Source: Hofstenia miamia (Eukaryota; Xenacoelomorpha; Acoela). From it: DNA of 64,000 nt. The stretch covers positions 509,609 through 573,608 of the forward strand of contig SCFE01000071.1 of the NCBI GenBank assembly GCA_004352715.1. Reading direction: 5' to 3'. Positions 10,280 through 22,500 of this stretch are shown in pieces. How positions within the stretch are numbered: position 1 is the stretch's first letter; each line of letters opens with the position of its first letter. Under the pieces are notes generated by a model, which was not told the DNA's origin, ran no database searches, and was given only the letters and a program-made list of their open reading frames with translations. The position numbers and the translations under genes are program-made.

Positions 10280-10760
10280 CACCGTGCTAGTACTGGACCT
10301 CCTCCATTGCAACCCAAGTGTTCCAAAATCTTGAGTGTTGGTCGATGCTTCTCCCTATGACAGACATATTAATGAAAAATCACTTATTTGATGGATGCTG
10401 GTCAAAATCCAAATTGCTTAATACCACTCTCATCAAACCAGACAAAATTCTTCCAATAATCAATAGTCATGTTTCTGTCCTTGCAACACCAACCTAGGCA
10501 TTGCTTCTTCATAAGCCTAGTTAGTATTTGCTCCAAGAAGCTTAATTCTCAAACTCATATATCATTCAATTCCGTCATTCTGTTCTCAGTTTAATTTCAT
10601 CCAATGCACGTGATGCTCTTCTCTTTTTAACATGGTTGACATTTTAGATAGCACAATTTACAGTGGCCAAAGACATTGAAATTTTTTGCAATAGTTTTGG
10701 AGACAGCATTTGATCATGCAATGCAAAAATTTTAGCATGAACTGCACATGAATCATTCTT
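10280..10760 (-). pseudogene. Second-family Tc1-like transposase relic
   Basis: The minus strand reads 'MTIDYWKNFVWFDESGIKQF' (about 10410-10475), the segment around the first catalytic Asp of Tc1-type transposases (family form 'DWKKVLWSDESKFELFG'). It is preceded by a helix-turn-helix-like stretch 'LLQKISMSLATVNCAI' (10650-10710). Stops and shifts interrupt it. It differs clearly from the copies at 5369 and 9393, so at least two Tc1 lineages invaded this locus. Confidence 0.65.
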
Positions 10761-11692
10761 CTTCGTATCCATGCTTACAACATAATGTTTCACTAGAAAA
10801 CACCTTTTACATGAGAAATTACCTAATAACTTTAATACAAATTGATTACTTGATTATTCATATTCAATTTCTTCGAATTTGCTAGTGTTTCCAAGCAAAT
10901 ATGTATATATGTATACATATATATATATATATATATGTATACATATATATATATATATATGTTGGTTTCAAGCTTTATGTCAGTGATCATCTTTAGGGGA
11001 GGCTCTACATTGAGAATCCATTGTTTTAGAAAATAATCTGAAACTACTTATTCATATATTTATTTACTGGTGCTATATTGTCCATACTTCATAAAATTAT
11101 CAACTATAACAACCAAGAATGGGTTTATCTGCACTACTCTAAGCAGTTGTCATTATCAATATGCATGATCACATTAGGAATGATCTAAATGCATGCACAC
11201 TAAAATAAATTTAATCTCGTCATGATTTGTTATTTAATAATTGATGTTTTTTTGGTTGCTTGATGATAAAATATATATTAAATTATATATATATATATAT
11301 ATATAAGCTTGCTTGAAATTTTGATTAGTGACTTTAAGATCATTTTCTGTGAAAAAAAATTATTTAAGTTTAAACATGCGAGTATTTAACAACCAAAGCT
11401 ATTTTATGGTGAAATTCATTGTAGTTTGCAAAGGCAATTACAATTTTAATTTGGAAATTCGAATTTAGCTAAACGTGTTAAACTAGATTTAATATACTAG
11501 GTTTATTATTTTAATAAAGAAACATGGTTGGCTAGATACCTAACATAATCCGCATGAATTGCTTGATTATGACAGATAACCTGGACTTCGCATGTTGACA
11601 AAATTATTGTTTATTATCAGCAGTACGTGTGTGTAGTAAACATTATCGCGTTTACTTTCATCTCAGATCAGACTTCGTCAAAGAGGCTTTAA
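10761..11692. other. Spacer and presumed promoter of the PLC-X-like gene
   Basis: AT-rich, with TA/TATG microsatellites at 10904-10961 and 11284-11305. The last ~100 bases lead into the signal-peptide exon and should hold its 5' UTR; no convincing TATA box or initiator can be singled out. Confidence 0.4.
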
Positions 11693-11813
11693 ATGAAATA
11701 CTACATTTTCTTAGTTATTCTTGGCCTTACTAGTGGGCAGGACCTTAAATTTCCTGAAGACATCAAAATACCTAATTGCACGTTCAATTATGAAAAACTA
11801 CTTTGCGAAAATG
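11693..11813 (+). CDS. PLC-X-like gene, exon 1 (signal peptide)
   Basis: Starts at ATG 11693 and ends phase 1 at AATG|GTAAGT. It encodes a 16-residue hydrophobic signal peptide with probable cleavage near 'TSGQ|DL', then 'FPEDIKIPNCTFNYEKLLCE'. It was found by extending upstream from exon 2; the split codon G|CC restores Ala. Confidence 0.82.
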
Positions 11814-14308
11814 GTAAGTCTTTTAGTTGATTGAATCCATTATAAAAATCTCTAATGCAATAAAGTAGGTTTTTGAAAAAAAAATTAGTGATCAGTAGCA
11901 CGGGCGTATCCGGGATTTTCATACAGGGGGACATATCAGTCGTGACCAGATTGAATATATTGCATTACTCTTTAAGATTTCTTAATTTTTACAGAAAATT
12001 TTTCGATTTGACAACCAAAAATCACTTTTGAAAACATGATGGAGGGGACATTTCATCTTGCCTGTTTTGACAGACAATATACCATCTGACCACATCGGAA
12101 TTAAGGTAATTGCAAAAAATGTGGCTCAAAATGACTACAGTGATTGTTGCTCGTTTTAATTGTTTTTAAATTACATAATATATTACAGAACATAGGGTAA
12201 AAGAGGGTAATTCGGCGGATTTTTATGGAAAGGCTCATTCGTAAATTTTGACATATAGCATCAATTCAAATTTTTAATGGAATTTACCCGTTATGTACCC
12301 AGTTATAATTTACAATAGCATGGGAGATATAACTCGTAAATAATGATTTATAGTGCATCTTCACGAGAGCGCTACTGACGAAATTTTACCCTGTTACCAC
12401 ACGCAGCAACAATATTTGTGATTTCCTGAGAGCGCTCTGAAATTCGTCGCGCTATTTCATTGGTTATACTATTTCAGAGTGGTCATGTGTTTCCACGAGA
12501 GCGATCCAAATTTCATCCTGACAGTTTCTTGGTTGATTTTCATTCACGAGATTACTAAATGCCTGATCGTGCTGTTTTTCAGAGCGGAAAATTTTTATTC
12601 TGAAATTAAGCCCGCAATGCAAAATTATTTCAGCACGGCCGCGCACTCACATGTAAACACATTGCAGTCTATTCTTGAAAATGGCCGTAATGCTCTCGTG
12701 AAAATATGCTACCAAAGTCCAATATTTGGCGCTACGGCCAAGTAACTAAAGTCAGAGCGCTCTCGTGAAAATGCACTATTAATGATTGCATAAAAATTCA
12801 TTGTTTTATCTGTAGAAACGGCGGATGGTGGGGTAAATCGGAGGAATTTTTTAAAGAGGCTGTCTTCCACTGAGCAAAATGCTTGTAGCTATAGAAAATC
12901 TTTCTTAACTTAACCCTCGACAAGTCAAAACTTTTTTCTTTGGTCTGGAACATATGTCCGTCGCAATTGTATATCAGTTCAGGAATATTACCACTGCCCC
13001 GCCTATCAAGAATTTTCTCCAAATCAAGAAAGTATTTGTTGATACATTTCTTATTGAATTCCGTAGAGATATTTTGTGCGTTCCTCAGATTCATTTTTGA
13101 AAAGAATTGCACCAAGCTTTACTAGCTGCCGTGTTCTTAGAATTGGCTTAAGTAGCATTATGCGTCTGGGTGAAGTTCAATACTAACTCCCTTATGTCAA
13201 ATACTGTCAATGAAAACAACCTGGTTGACAAGAAGAGAATTCGCTTTATAAGCTTTTATTCTACTTCCACTGCAAAAATCGACGTTGCACCTTTTGTTTA
13301 TTTGGGTTGCAAACCTGACGCCTTAAGGTAGTTTCTGCAAATGCCATAATACTTCACTGTATCTCGTAGTGTTGAATCTCCACTCATAACTGCGGTTACA
13401 GCTTTTTCAAACTTAATTGTCCCATTTGAACCGGGATCCGTTTTTTCTTATACGTTCGTGGAATTTAAGAACAAATATAAATTAATCCTTCGTTTTACCC
13501 CACTCCTTATAAAGTCTGTAAATTTCTGCATGATATGATATGGAATTGAAATTGGTGAACAGAATCTTAACATTACGTTTGAGAATTAATAAAGAATATA
13601 ATTAAAACTAAATGATTGCACTTTACAGTATATTGATAGGTTGCGCCTTGATTTAATATTTTGACGCAGCGCTTAATCAGAGACTACTCGATATTCTAGT
13701 AGTCTCTGGCTTAATGCATGCCTCTACCTGGTAAAATATGTTATCAAATTATGTGCAAAGGGATATTTGAAGTGAGCTTCAAAACTGATGCTTACAAAGC
13801 ACAAATATATATAATTAAGCACTCATTGCTGCAACAAAGGGGATTGTTTGCTCAATAATTCATTTACCCCAACACCGAATTACCCCACTTTACTTTATAT
13901 TGAAACTCTATCATTAATAATAATTTTATTGTTTTCATTCGGAATTTTCACATAATTTGCATAAGCATACTGTAGTAATTACAGCCTTTCTTGATATTTT
14001 CTCTGAAAAGCAACCAATAATTTATCACTAATAATAACCTAAAAATTCGAATCTTAGTTCTATAGTAAGACATCTAATTTATATTCGTAATGAAGTACAG
14101 CTTTCCAATTTGGTTTTGTATCAATATCATAAAATATGACGAAAAACAACTGCCTTGGTTGGCAATAATCATGATGAAATATCGTCTCCATTATTTCGTT
14201 GGTTCACCTGAAATTAATCTCTCAATAATGGCTCCTTCGACTTTGTCTAATATTTTAAATACATATTTGGAAGACCCAAAACAGACTTTTACGTATTACA
14301 GTAGGCCA

Positions 14309-14341
<33 letters not shown>

Positions 14342-16544
14342 NNNNNNNNNNNNNNNNNNNNNNNNNNNNNNNNNNNNNNNNNNNNNNNNNNNNNNNNNNN
14401 NNNNNNNNNNNNNNNNNNNNNNNNNNNNNNNNNNNNNNNNNNNNNNNNNNNNNNNNNNNNNNNNNNNNNNNNNNNNNNNNNTATATATATATATATATAT
14501 TCATATTACATAATGTTTTTTCAAAAATTTGAAGAATATACCCCAGTTGAAAAACAATGACATATATATAGTTAGCAAATAATCGAAAAACATGAAATAG
14601 TGAACAATAAAACTTTTTGCGCTATAATCAAAGGATTAATGGGAGGGAAGGGTGCGGAAAGATAAAATACTCCCAAAGACCGAAAAGAATTAAGACATAG
14701 CGACAACTAAGAATAGAAGATACTGATTTTGAATGATGTTATTGCGAAACCTTAAAGTGTCTAGGAATTTCTAAGTTTTTCTGAAATGAATTGGCAAATT
14801 TATCATTATAATCATGTCTAAGATTAGCTGATATAAGCTTTATAAATTTTAAAATTTCCTAAGCCCATTTTTGTTTCGGTAATAATTTGGACGCAGGATA
14901 ATTGGCAATCACAGAAAATTTATATCTCAGACTATGTTTATGAGTATTTTATATTTGTATATAATCATTTTCAGCCTGCACTGTCCCAACTTCTTTAATT
15001 GTAAGCATCTATTTAGGATGTCTACATCGAAATGGTCATTGCGAAAAATTACATAAAGGAGAGTTCGATTTGGCAAACTCTTATTGTCCACCGTACCATT
15101 GCTATGATTACATAGGAAAAGGTTGTTATTCTTGTCCTGCGCCTGATGCATACTTGAAAGATGATTCTAGTGCTGCGCATTCCAATGCTTCAGGGTGGAT
15201 GCATAAATTAGCGAGCATTACTGAAAAACAACTTACTTTGAAAGATATAGTTCTTCCAGGAATACATCGAGCAGGTATTGTATTTTCTGCAGTTACTGGC
15301 GACAATTTCCTGAAACCCTGGATTGCTGCTCAAGAACGCAATATATTTGAACAATTGCAGATAGGTGTGAGATTTTTTGATATTCACATAGCTGCAGCGG
15401 AAAGCATGGATGGTAGCGATCCTATGATAGTGACCGCGAGTGCACTTCTTGGGAGCTGGGATCCAGTAAAGGTAAATATAATGCTTTAGTTACTAAATGA
15501 CCATTCTATTCTTCAGTATTTTAAACCAAACTCTTCGAATATTTCTATTTACAATTTTAGTTTCAATATTTTTCACAATACTTTGAGGTTGTAAACATAA
15601 GCAATTTTCCTTGATCCTGTTTACGAATATCAAAGAATGTGCTTATGTTGGGGTCAACGATAATATGTTGTTGGGATTACATATTTGAGTGCAATATTTC
15701 ATTTTGTTTCCTCGTTTCTTGTAAGTGTCAGATTTTCTAAGCTGTATCATATTCAGGGGATTTAAAATTGCGTTGGTTTATATTTTAATAATGCTGTGTT
15801 TTTTCTATTAATCATTTCAAAAGTGAAATGAATATTCAAGATTTTTAAGCTCCGTTCCTCATGATTTGTATATAGTTGTTATGCCGAGTCGAGGTTGAGC
15901 AGAGTATTGGATACACAACGTGCCCAAAACGAGCCTTTTTTATGCAAAGCAAATTTATAGAACTGCATTTTTAATAAAATATTGAGCTGAAACTAGCTTC
16001 ATTAAAAGACTTTATGTGGCGATCTGGGCTGAACTTACTCAAAATTTAAACGAGCGGAGCTCAGAAATTTTGGATCGTTGACAAGTCTGGTTATATTTAA
16101 TATTGGTTAAAGGAATGTGTCGCATACGATATGCCCACTCAAAAATGAAACCGTGCAATTTTATTATCCGTACTGTTTCAATAAGCTCTACAAAATAAAT
16201 CAATAATTTTCCTAAAATACTACATTATAATTTATGTTTTGTACTCACACACTTTAAACTTCAATGTGCAAAGCATTTAGTAATGAAAAAATTTAATAAT
16301 CTACATCAACATTGACACATTAACATTATGCAAGTGAATTACTTGCCTTTATGTATTCCTGGCGGGTGGACGTTTTTATTTTGTTACATGTGTAATACTA
16401 AACTAATAAAAATTCAATGCGGTCACCAAAAATTACAAACGCGTCCATCTATGATATTTATCCAAGTGCTGTTGAATTTCCTTGTTCAAATTTCCGAAGA
16501 AAATGCTACTACATAGTTTTCTACAGGAAATGTTTAAAACTTAG

Positions 16545-16589
<45 letters not shown>

Positions 16590-19500
16590 TCCTACGATGT
16601 CTCACATCATTCGGTATAGTAATGCATAATCGAGTGCAGAGATGGAAGTGAGGCGGATTTTTGTGAACTGCCCCAATTTTACGTGTTACAATCTGCTCCA
16701 CATTGCCCACGTTTTATATTCTACCGCCCGAAATAAGCCTACTAAAAAATTCTGCCCAATATTTGTTCTAAACCATTTTCATTGCACTACACCACACCAC
16801 CACTCAAATATTTTGAATCCTTACTTCCTAGAAGATACATAATCATTTTTTAAAGTCATCTACTATTACTACCAATAGGAATCTTATGAAAAAAGGATGC
16901 CAATGCATTTTAATAACATTATTAATAGAAAAATGAAATATAATTTGAACTGTAAAGATCTTTTTATAAAGCAAATATTTTATGTAAAGCATTTATACAA
17001 AGAAAATTGCACTCCTTCCAATGTAATTGCAAAGCCTATCGACTACAAATCAGATCAAAATGAACTTGCTGACATTATTGAATAGAATCAAATTTCACCA
17101 GAATCTAAAAATGCATGGTAATTAATTTTTTGAAATGCGACTAAATTTCCAAGTAAATCAAATATTTTTAGGCAGCGAACTTTAATGTAAAAAATACTTT
17201 TACAATCTCAAAAAATGGCAATCTCTTACTTCAGTCTTTATTAAATAAAAAGTGTTTTTGCACCACCTTTGCCCCATAGGAACCCACCTTAGAAAAATCC
17301 TGCCCCATACCCACCCCTACCTGCCCCACTTACATCTCTGTTCACTTATTATAATGAAGTGGAATTTTATAACTAGCCTATCACGGCATGTATTCGATTG
17401 ACTCTATTATACTTAGCATGATCCAAAAAGTAATGAGACTTACTATATAAAAAGCTACAATGTATTAATAAAAAGCAAAATCTAGTATAAATTAGAAGTA
17501 TGTCCCATGATTTTCCTGTACAGAAACTAAATGACGCAATAGTTTTTCGCATTGGTGGATAAACGCTTCTTTTGTAATGGCTGATAGAGAATCAGAAAGG
17601 AATTTTTCAAGATCATTGCCATTAGAAAAATTATTTAAAGTTCGTTTTGCCTCTAAGTCACTAAATATCCATCTATCTAAGAGATTGTAGTCTGGTGAGT
17701 ATGGAGCCTGCTCCTAAACAGTTACACCTTTATCAGTCAGAAATTTAGTCGTAAGCTCTGACACGTGAGGTCGTACAGTGTCGTAAATCAAGACAAGGTC
17801 TTCCCAGGCGACTGATTGTGTTTGATGTGACAATTTCTGTTACATTGATTTTAGGAAATTAATGTACACATCTTAATTTACTGAAGATGTAGACATTTAG
17901 GAAACCATTTACCACCAAGCGTCAAGGCGATGACTACCATAACTTTTTTGTCGTAATTGTTCGACGTGTCACTTTGGGCTTGTCAGAACGACCATGACAC
18001 CAGGCCGCATTTGATGTTTTTGTGCCGATATTTCGCCAATAAAACCACTTCTCGTCAATGAATGTAACGCTGTTGATGTTGACTGTTCGAAATTTTTCAA
18101 TTCAGAAAGTAGTAATTCAACTCAATTGATCATTTGCTGAGAGATGAGGTCACGAGGAATCCATCTGGAACACAGTTTTCACAGTTTCAGCATCTTGTGG
18201 ATCATGTCAGAAATAGCTCCGAAACTGAAGCCGGTTTGTTTTATTAGATTTCGTATTGAAACGTGCGATTCTCATCTATTAATCTTTCAACCATTTGGCA
18301 GTTGTCCTCATTGCACATTGAAACAGGACGACCAAATCGAGAGGAGTCGGCAAAGTATGTTCGAGAACACCATTCAAATTCAAAAGGTTCAAAACACAGA
18401 AGCTCTCGATGGTGCTTTTTCTCCCCATGGAGTTTGCAAAATATCCACACATTCCGAAGCCTTTTTCCCGTTTCTTCTCAGCGCTTAAATAAAAAATCTA
18501 TAATTTTCATTTTCACAAATCATTTGACTGAAATATATGCAGAAAAATTTCCTTTTTATTGTCAGATGTGTGTGGTATATTTTTATACAATCAATAAAAT
18601 ACGAATACGTACAACTGATAAGATAAGATGCTCCCCCACTGCTGTCTACATTCTATTGTTTCATGGGGAATACAACAAATAACATACACAATCATATTTG
18701 CTGCAACCGACATCAATGGCGCGGGAAGTGGAATTTAATATGCTGAATAAAACAGAGACGCAATAATAAAACACACATTTTATCAATATAACTTAAACAC
18801 CCAACATATTTTTTACTGTACTGATTCCTATGATGATAAGCAAAGAAATATGCCTATGTGTACATAATTGCAAATGAATAATGCATTATTTCTGGTTCTA
18901 TACTTATATAAAAACAAGTAAATATTACAAAAATAAACATATTTCAATACAAAATGGACTTTTTAAGCAACTAATGTTAATCTTAGATGTTCAATTTAAT
19001 TATTTCTATTTTCATGAAAAATTATCATAAAATTATTGAAAATATTTGTATGAATATTTGAGTGAATATGTGTTAGTAAGTTAATGACAGAGTTTAGTAA
19101 TGTAAAGGGCACAAAATTCTAGAAATTATTTTGACTACAATTTTGTATTTGCAATAATCAGTTTTTGGTGAATCAATTTTGTGATTAATCAGTTTTTGGA
19201 AACACTTGTCACAATTTATCAAGATACAATATATCATTTAAACAACTTCGGCATTGATATTACAGACAGCTTCAAAGTTCTTATTTATTGTTTTGCTCCC
19301 AAATCGGGAGTCCCAATATAAACAAGGCTATTGAATGTGTACTTTTCCAAACTATTACAAACCCAAGTAGTTATTCATCTACAATTTAGGCATGACTCCA
19401 AATTTTCACAGTAATGTGGTAAAGGTAAATAGATCAAAAACATTTCTCATTGGACTGAGTGTTTTTAAAACGTCTCTAATATTGGTTAGTCATGCTCTAA

Positions 19501-22500
19501 TCAAACTATAGCCAAATTTCTTGTGTTATGGCCACAAAATGACCCTTTCAATTAACGTGTCTTATTAAATTTTCCATTTGTGTTCTTCTCGTTGCTTTCC
19601 CAACCTTCCTTGCAACATGCTGCTGATTGTGATTGCGATTTTCTCGATTAGCCTTTATCTTCTTCAACATGCCATGATCGTCAAGCATTTCTTCCTAAAA
19701 CAAAAAATACTTCAATGTTTCATATTTTTGTAGTCATGTTATTATAATTACTAGATTCTTCTACGATTTTAAGGCTTAGAAAGTTGGAAACAGTGTCTAA
19801 TATTATTATTTCTCTAGGCAAAAGTTTTTTTCTCTATTTTTAAGATAACTAACAGAAAAATTCCTTTCACTTCTTAGATTTTAAAAATGGTTCAATTGAC
19901 CTTTACTTTATTGAAATATTTATATATGCATGCAATTAAGATAAAGATAATTATAGTATGTATTTTGTATATAGTGTAAAAATTATAAGGTTGTGATAGC
20001 CTTAATTTAGCTTGCCTAAAGGTGTGTTCCCACTATCGACTTTTATCATCTGTCAAGAAATCGGTGATAAAAGTCGATAGTGTGAACACTCTATCTGCTT
20101 TTTTATCGGCTGATAAAAGTCGATAGTCTGAACGCTCCATCCGATTTTTTGGCAAAACAGCCAAATTACTGTCATCTGATAATTTATCAGCTGATAAAAG
20201 TCGATAGTCTGAACGGTACTAAAACTAGTCGAATAGCTACTTGAAACTAATTGCTTACTTCTCAAGTAGGGAACAGACTTCCAAAACGTAAATTATTGTC
20301 GTTGAAATATTTCAACTTCAAAATATGTAAACATTGTTTACATTCCAAGACAAACCAATCCATAAACAGATGTTGTTGTTTTTCTTACTGTCAATCAAAA
20401 GATGATAATTTATCATCTGATAAAAAATCGATAGTCTGAACGCTCTTCCAACTCCGCATTTTCTAATAAAAAATCGGATGATAAAAAATCGCCAATGTGA
20501 ACGAAAATAATTGCATTTTCGATTAAAATCTGCTGATAAAAGTCGATAGTGGGAACACACCTTAAATTTCAAAAATTTTAAAAATATATGGATATTAAGG
20601 TTTGCCCCCTCAATGTTGAATTGCTTCCGGCGTCTCTGACCGACCCGACATGCAGTCTCATAACTTTTCGATCACACCAAGTACATCCGATTCTTCGTAG
20701 GTCGTGTACTGCTATCGAATGTAATGTTTCCAATGCTGGAACCCTGCCTGATTTTCGGCACGGCACGACACGAAATTTAAATAAATTTTCAAGCACGAGT
20801 CCGGCACTGCACGAAAATCTCTACATTTTTCGTTGAATATAAAATGCATCTTAGATTAAACCTCCAATCAATGAAAATGTTTTTCGCGGTAAGTATTTTC
20901 AACAGTTTAACAAATTGTTCAAGAAACAAAACTTTTAATATGCAAATGAATAGATTTCGAAAATCAAAATAACAGATATATTTGAAAAGTATGCTAATGT
21001 GGGCACGAGCACGGCTCTGGGCGAAACTTTCTATAAAAATGGGCATGGCACGATCTATATCACGGCACGGTTCCAACACAGAATGTTTTACAAAATTTGA
21101 ATTCAACTTTAGTATTTCAAGCAATGAAATGTATTATTAAGGTGTATTTTAGGTCATAGGTATGCCATTATTTCGATTTCTTGAAGACACAATAAAGTTC
21201 TTACAAAACCATCCTGGAGAAACAATTGTGTGGAAGTTACACTGGGAGTTTGGATGGAGAAAATGGGATCTTGCCATTAAAGCCTTACAACAGCAGACGA
21301 AATTTATTATAAAAGGGAAACCATTGTCCGCAACAGAAGTCTTACTTGCAGATGTGGCGGGAAAACTTATAATCTGTGATAACGGATTTCTAGGTAAATA
21401 ATGTGCAATGTCGTTCATTAAATAATTTACAACAGAGGTCTCAGGGGGGGGGGGGAAATTCATACAAGGGGTTTAATGGGATGAATTATGACCTTGGAGG
21501 AAGGGCTTACTGGCGATGCCATTGAACGAATATTGTCAATTCACAGTAGCTACCAACAGGTGATATTGAAATTTTGGAAATGAGGGTAAATCAGATTTTG
21601 TTCAAAAGGTAAAAGGATTGAATCGTTCAAGCAAGCGTAAGAACATCTGGCTTAGATATATGAATTAAGATTGCTTTGATACACAATTTATTGGGAAATT
21701 TTCATAAAATCACAAATTTCAAATGTTAACGCAAAACATACTGTATAATGAAACAGCTTCAAATTTGTTTTAAAACATTTCAGCTGTTTTATTCACAAAA
21801 CAATTATAAAATTCTCAACTTTCGATTGCTTAACCTTAAATTCCACTTGTCCAGCTTTTCGAACAATTATTTCTATAGCCTATTGAAAAATTTCGAAGTC
21901 TTGTGACATTGACACATTTATTGGTGAATGTGCTCTAAATTCACCCTGAAAATTTGCTTAAAATTATTCCTGTTTTGGAAGTACTTGAAAGTATAAGCTG
22001 TTTCCCAAGGAATGTCCTAATGCTCTGAAGAGAAGAAGATCTAAAGCAGGCGATGAGACAACAACAAGCCTTGGTTATTTTTCCTGTAGATAGACCACAC
22101 AAGCCCAGTTGAGGCACGCCGTTTGTAAATTCAACAGTCATGCCGCCGGATGTAAATCAAGCACTCCTACATATTTCACCTATTGCTTTCAAATTCTTGA
22201 TGATTTTTTTAGTTCGTGAGCTATTAATACAAATACACGAAAGAGCATCATGTAAAAACAGTTAATTGTTATTGTAATAATGGAAATCTTAAGATTTTAG
22301 AAAAACATAGCTTAAACTGACGTTTTTAGATATGCAGAAATTCGAGGAAAACAAAGCAGATCATATTATTATATGTACTTTCTTCAATTACTTAAAGAAT
22401 TTTGGTTTAAAATGTTGGAAAAAAACCAAATGTACTCAAATTTTTAGGCGATACCTAAAAATTTCAAGGTGGGAAATTTCAGATGAAACAATTAAAGCAA

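Larger units (their letters stand above)
12195..13895 (-). mobile_element. pogo/Tigger-like DNA transposon relic in intron 1
   Basis: Imperfect 21-bp terminal inverted repeats begin just inside TA dinucleotides (TA at 12193-12194 and 13896-13897). The left end reads 'GGGTAAAAGAGGGTAATTCG'; the right end, reverse-complemented, reads 'AAGTAAAGTGGGGTAATTCG'. A TA target duplication fits Tc1/mariner/pogo elements. The interior codes on the minus strand for a broken pogo-type transposase, and its 3' portion has been displaced by a second element at 12350-12779. Confidence 0.75.

Noticed and set aside
12464-12745. Overlapping frames on both strands
   Set aside because: Contained in the inverted-repeat MITE nested in the pogo-like element.
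13680-13708. Short palindrome AGACTAC...GTAGTCT as a terminator or regulatory hairpin
   Set aside because: Seven-base arms are expected by chance in this much DNA; no context supports a function.
14289-14532. Open frames of Tyr-Ile repeats across Ns
   Set aside because: They are translations of (TA)n plus an assembly gap. The same applies to frames at 30913-31258 and 57869-58360.
18144-18682. Two + strand frames of 114 and 139 codons
   Set aside because: They are antisense to the mariner-like transposase relic, whose motifs read on the minus strand.
20053-20572. Several 60-84 codon frames
   Set aside because: They lie entirely in a noncoding MITE and reflect its internal repeats.
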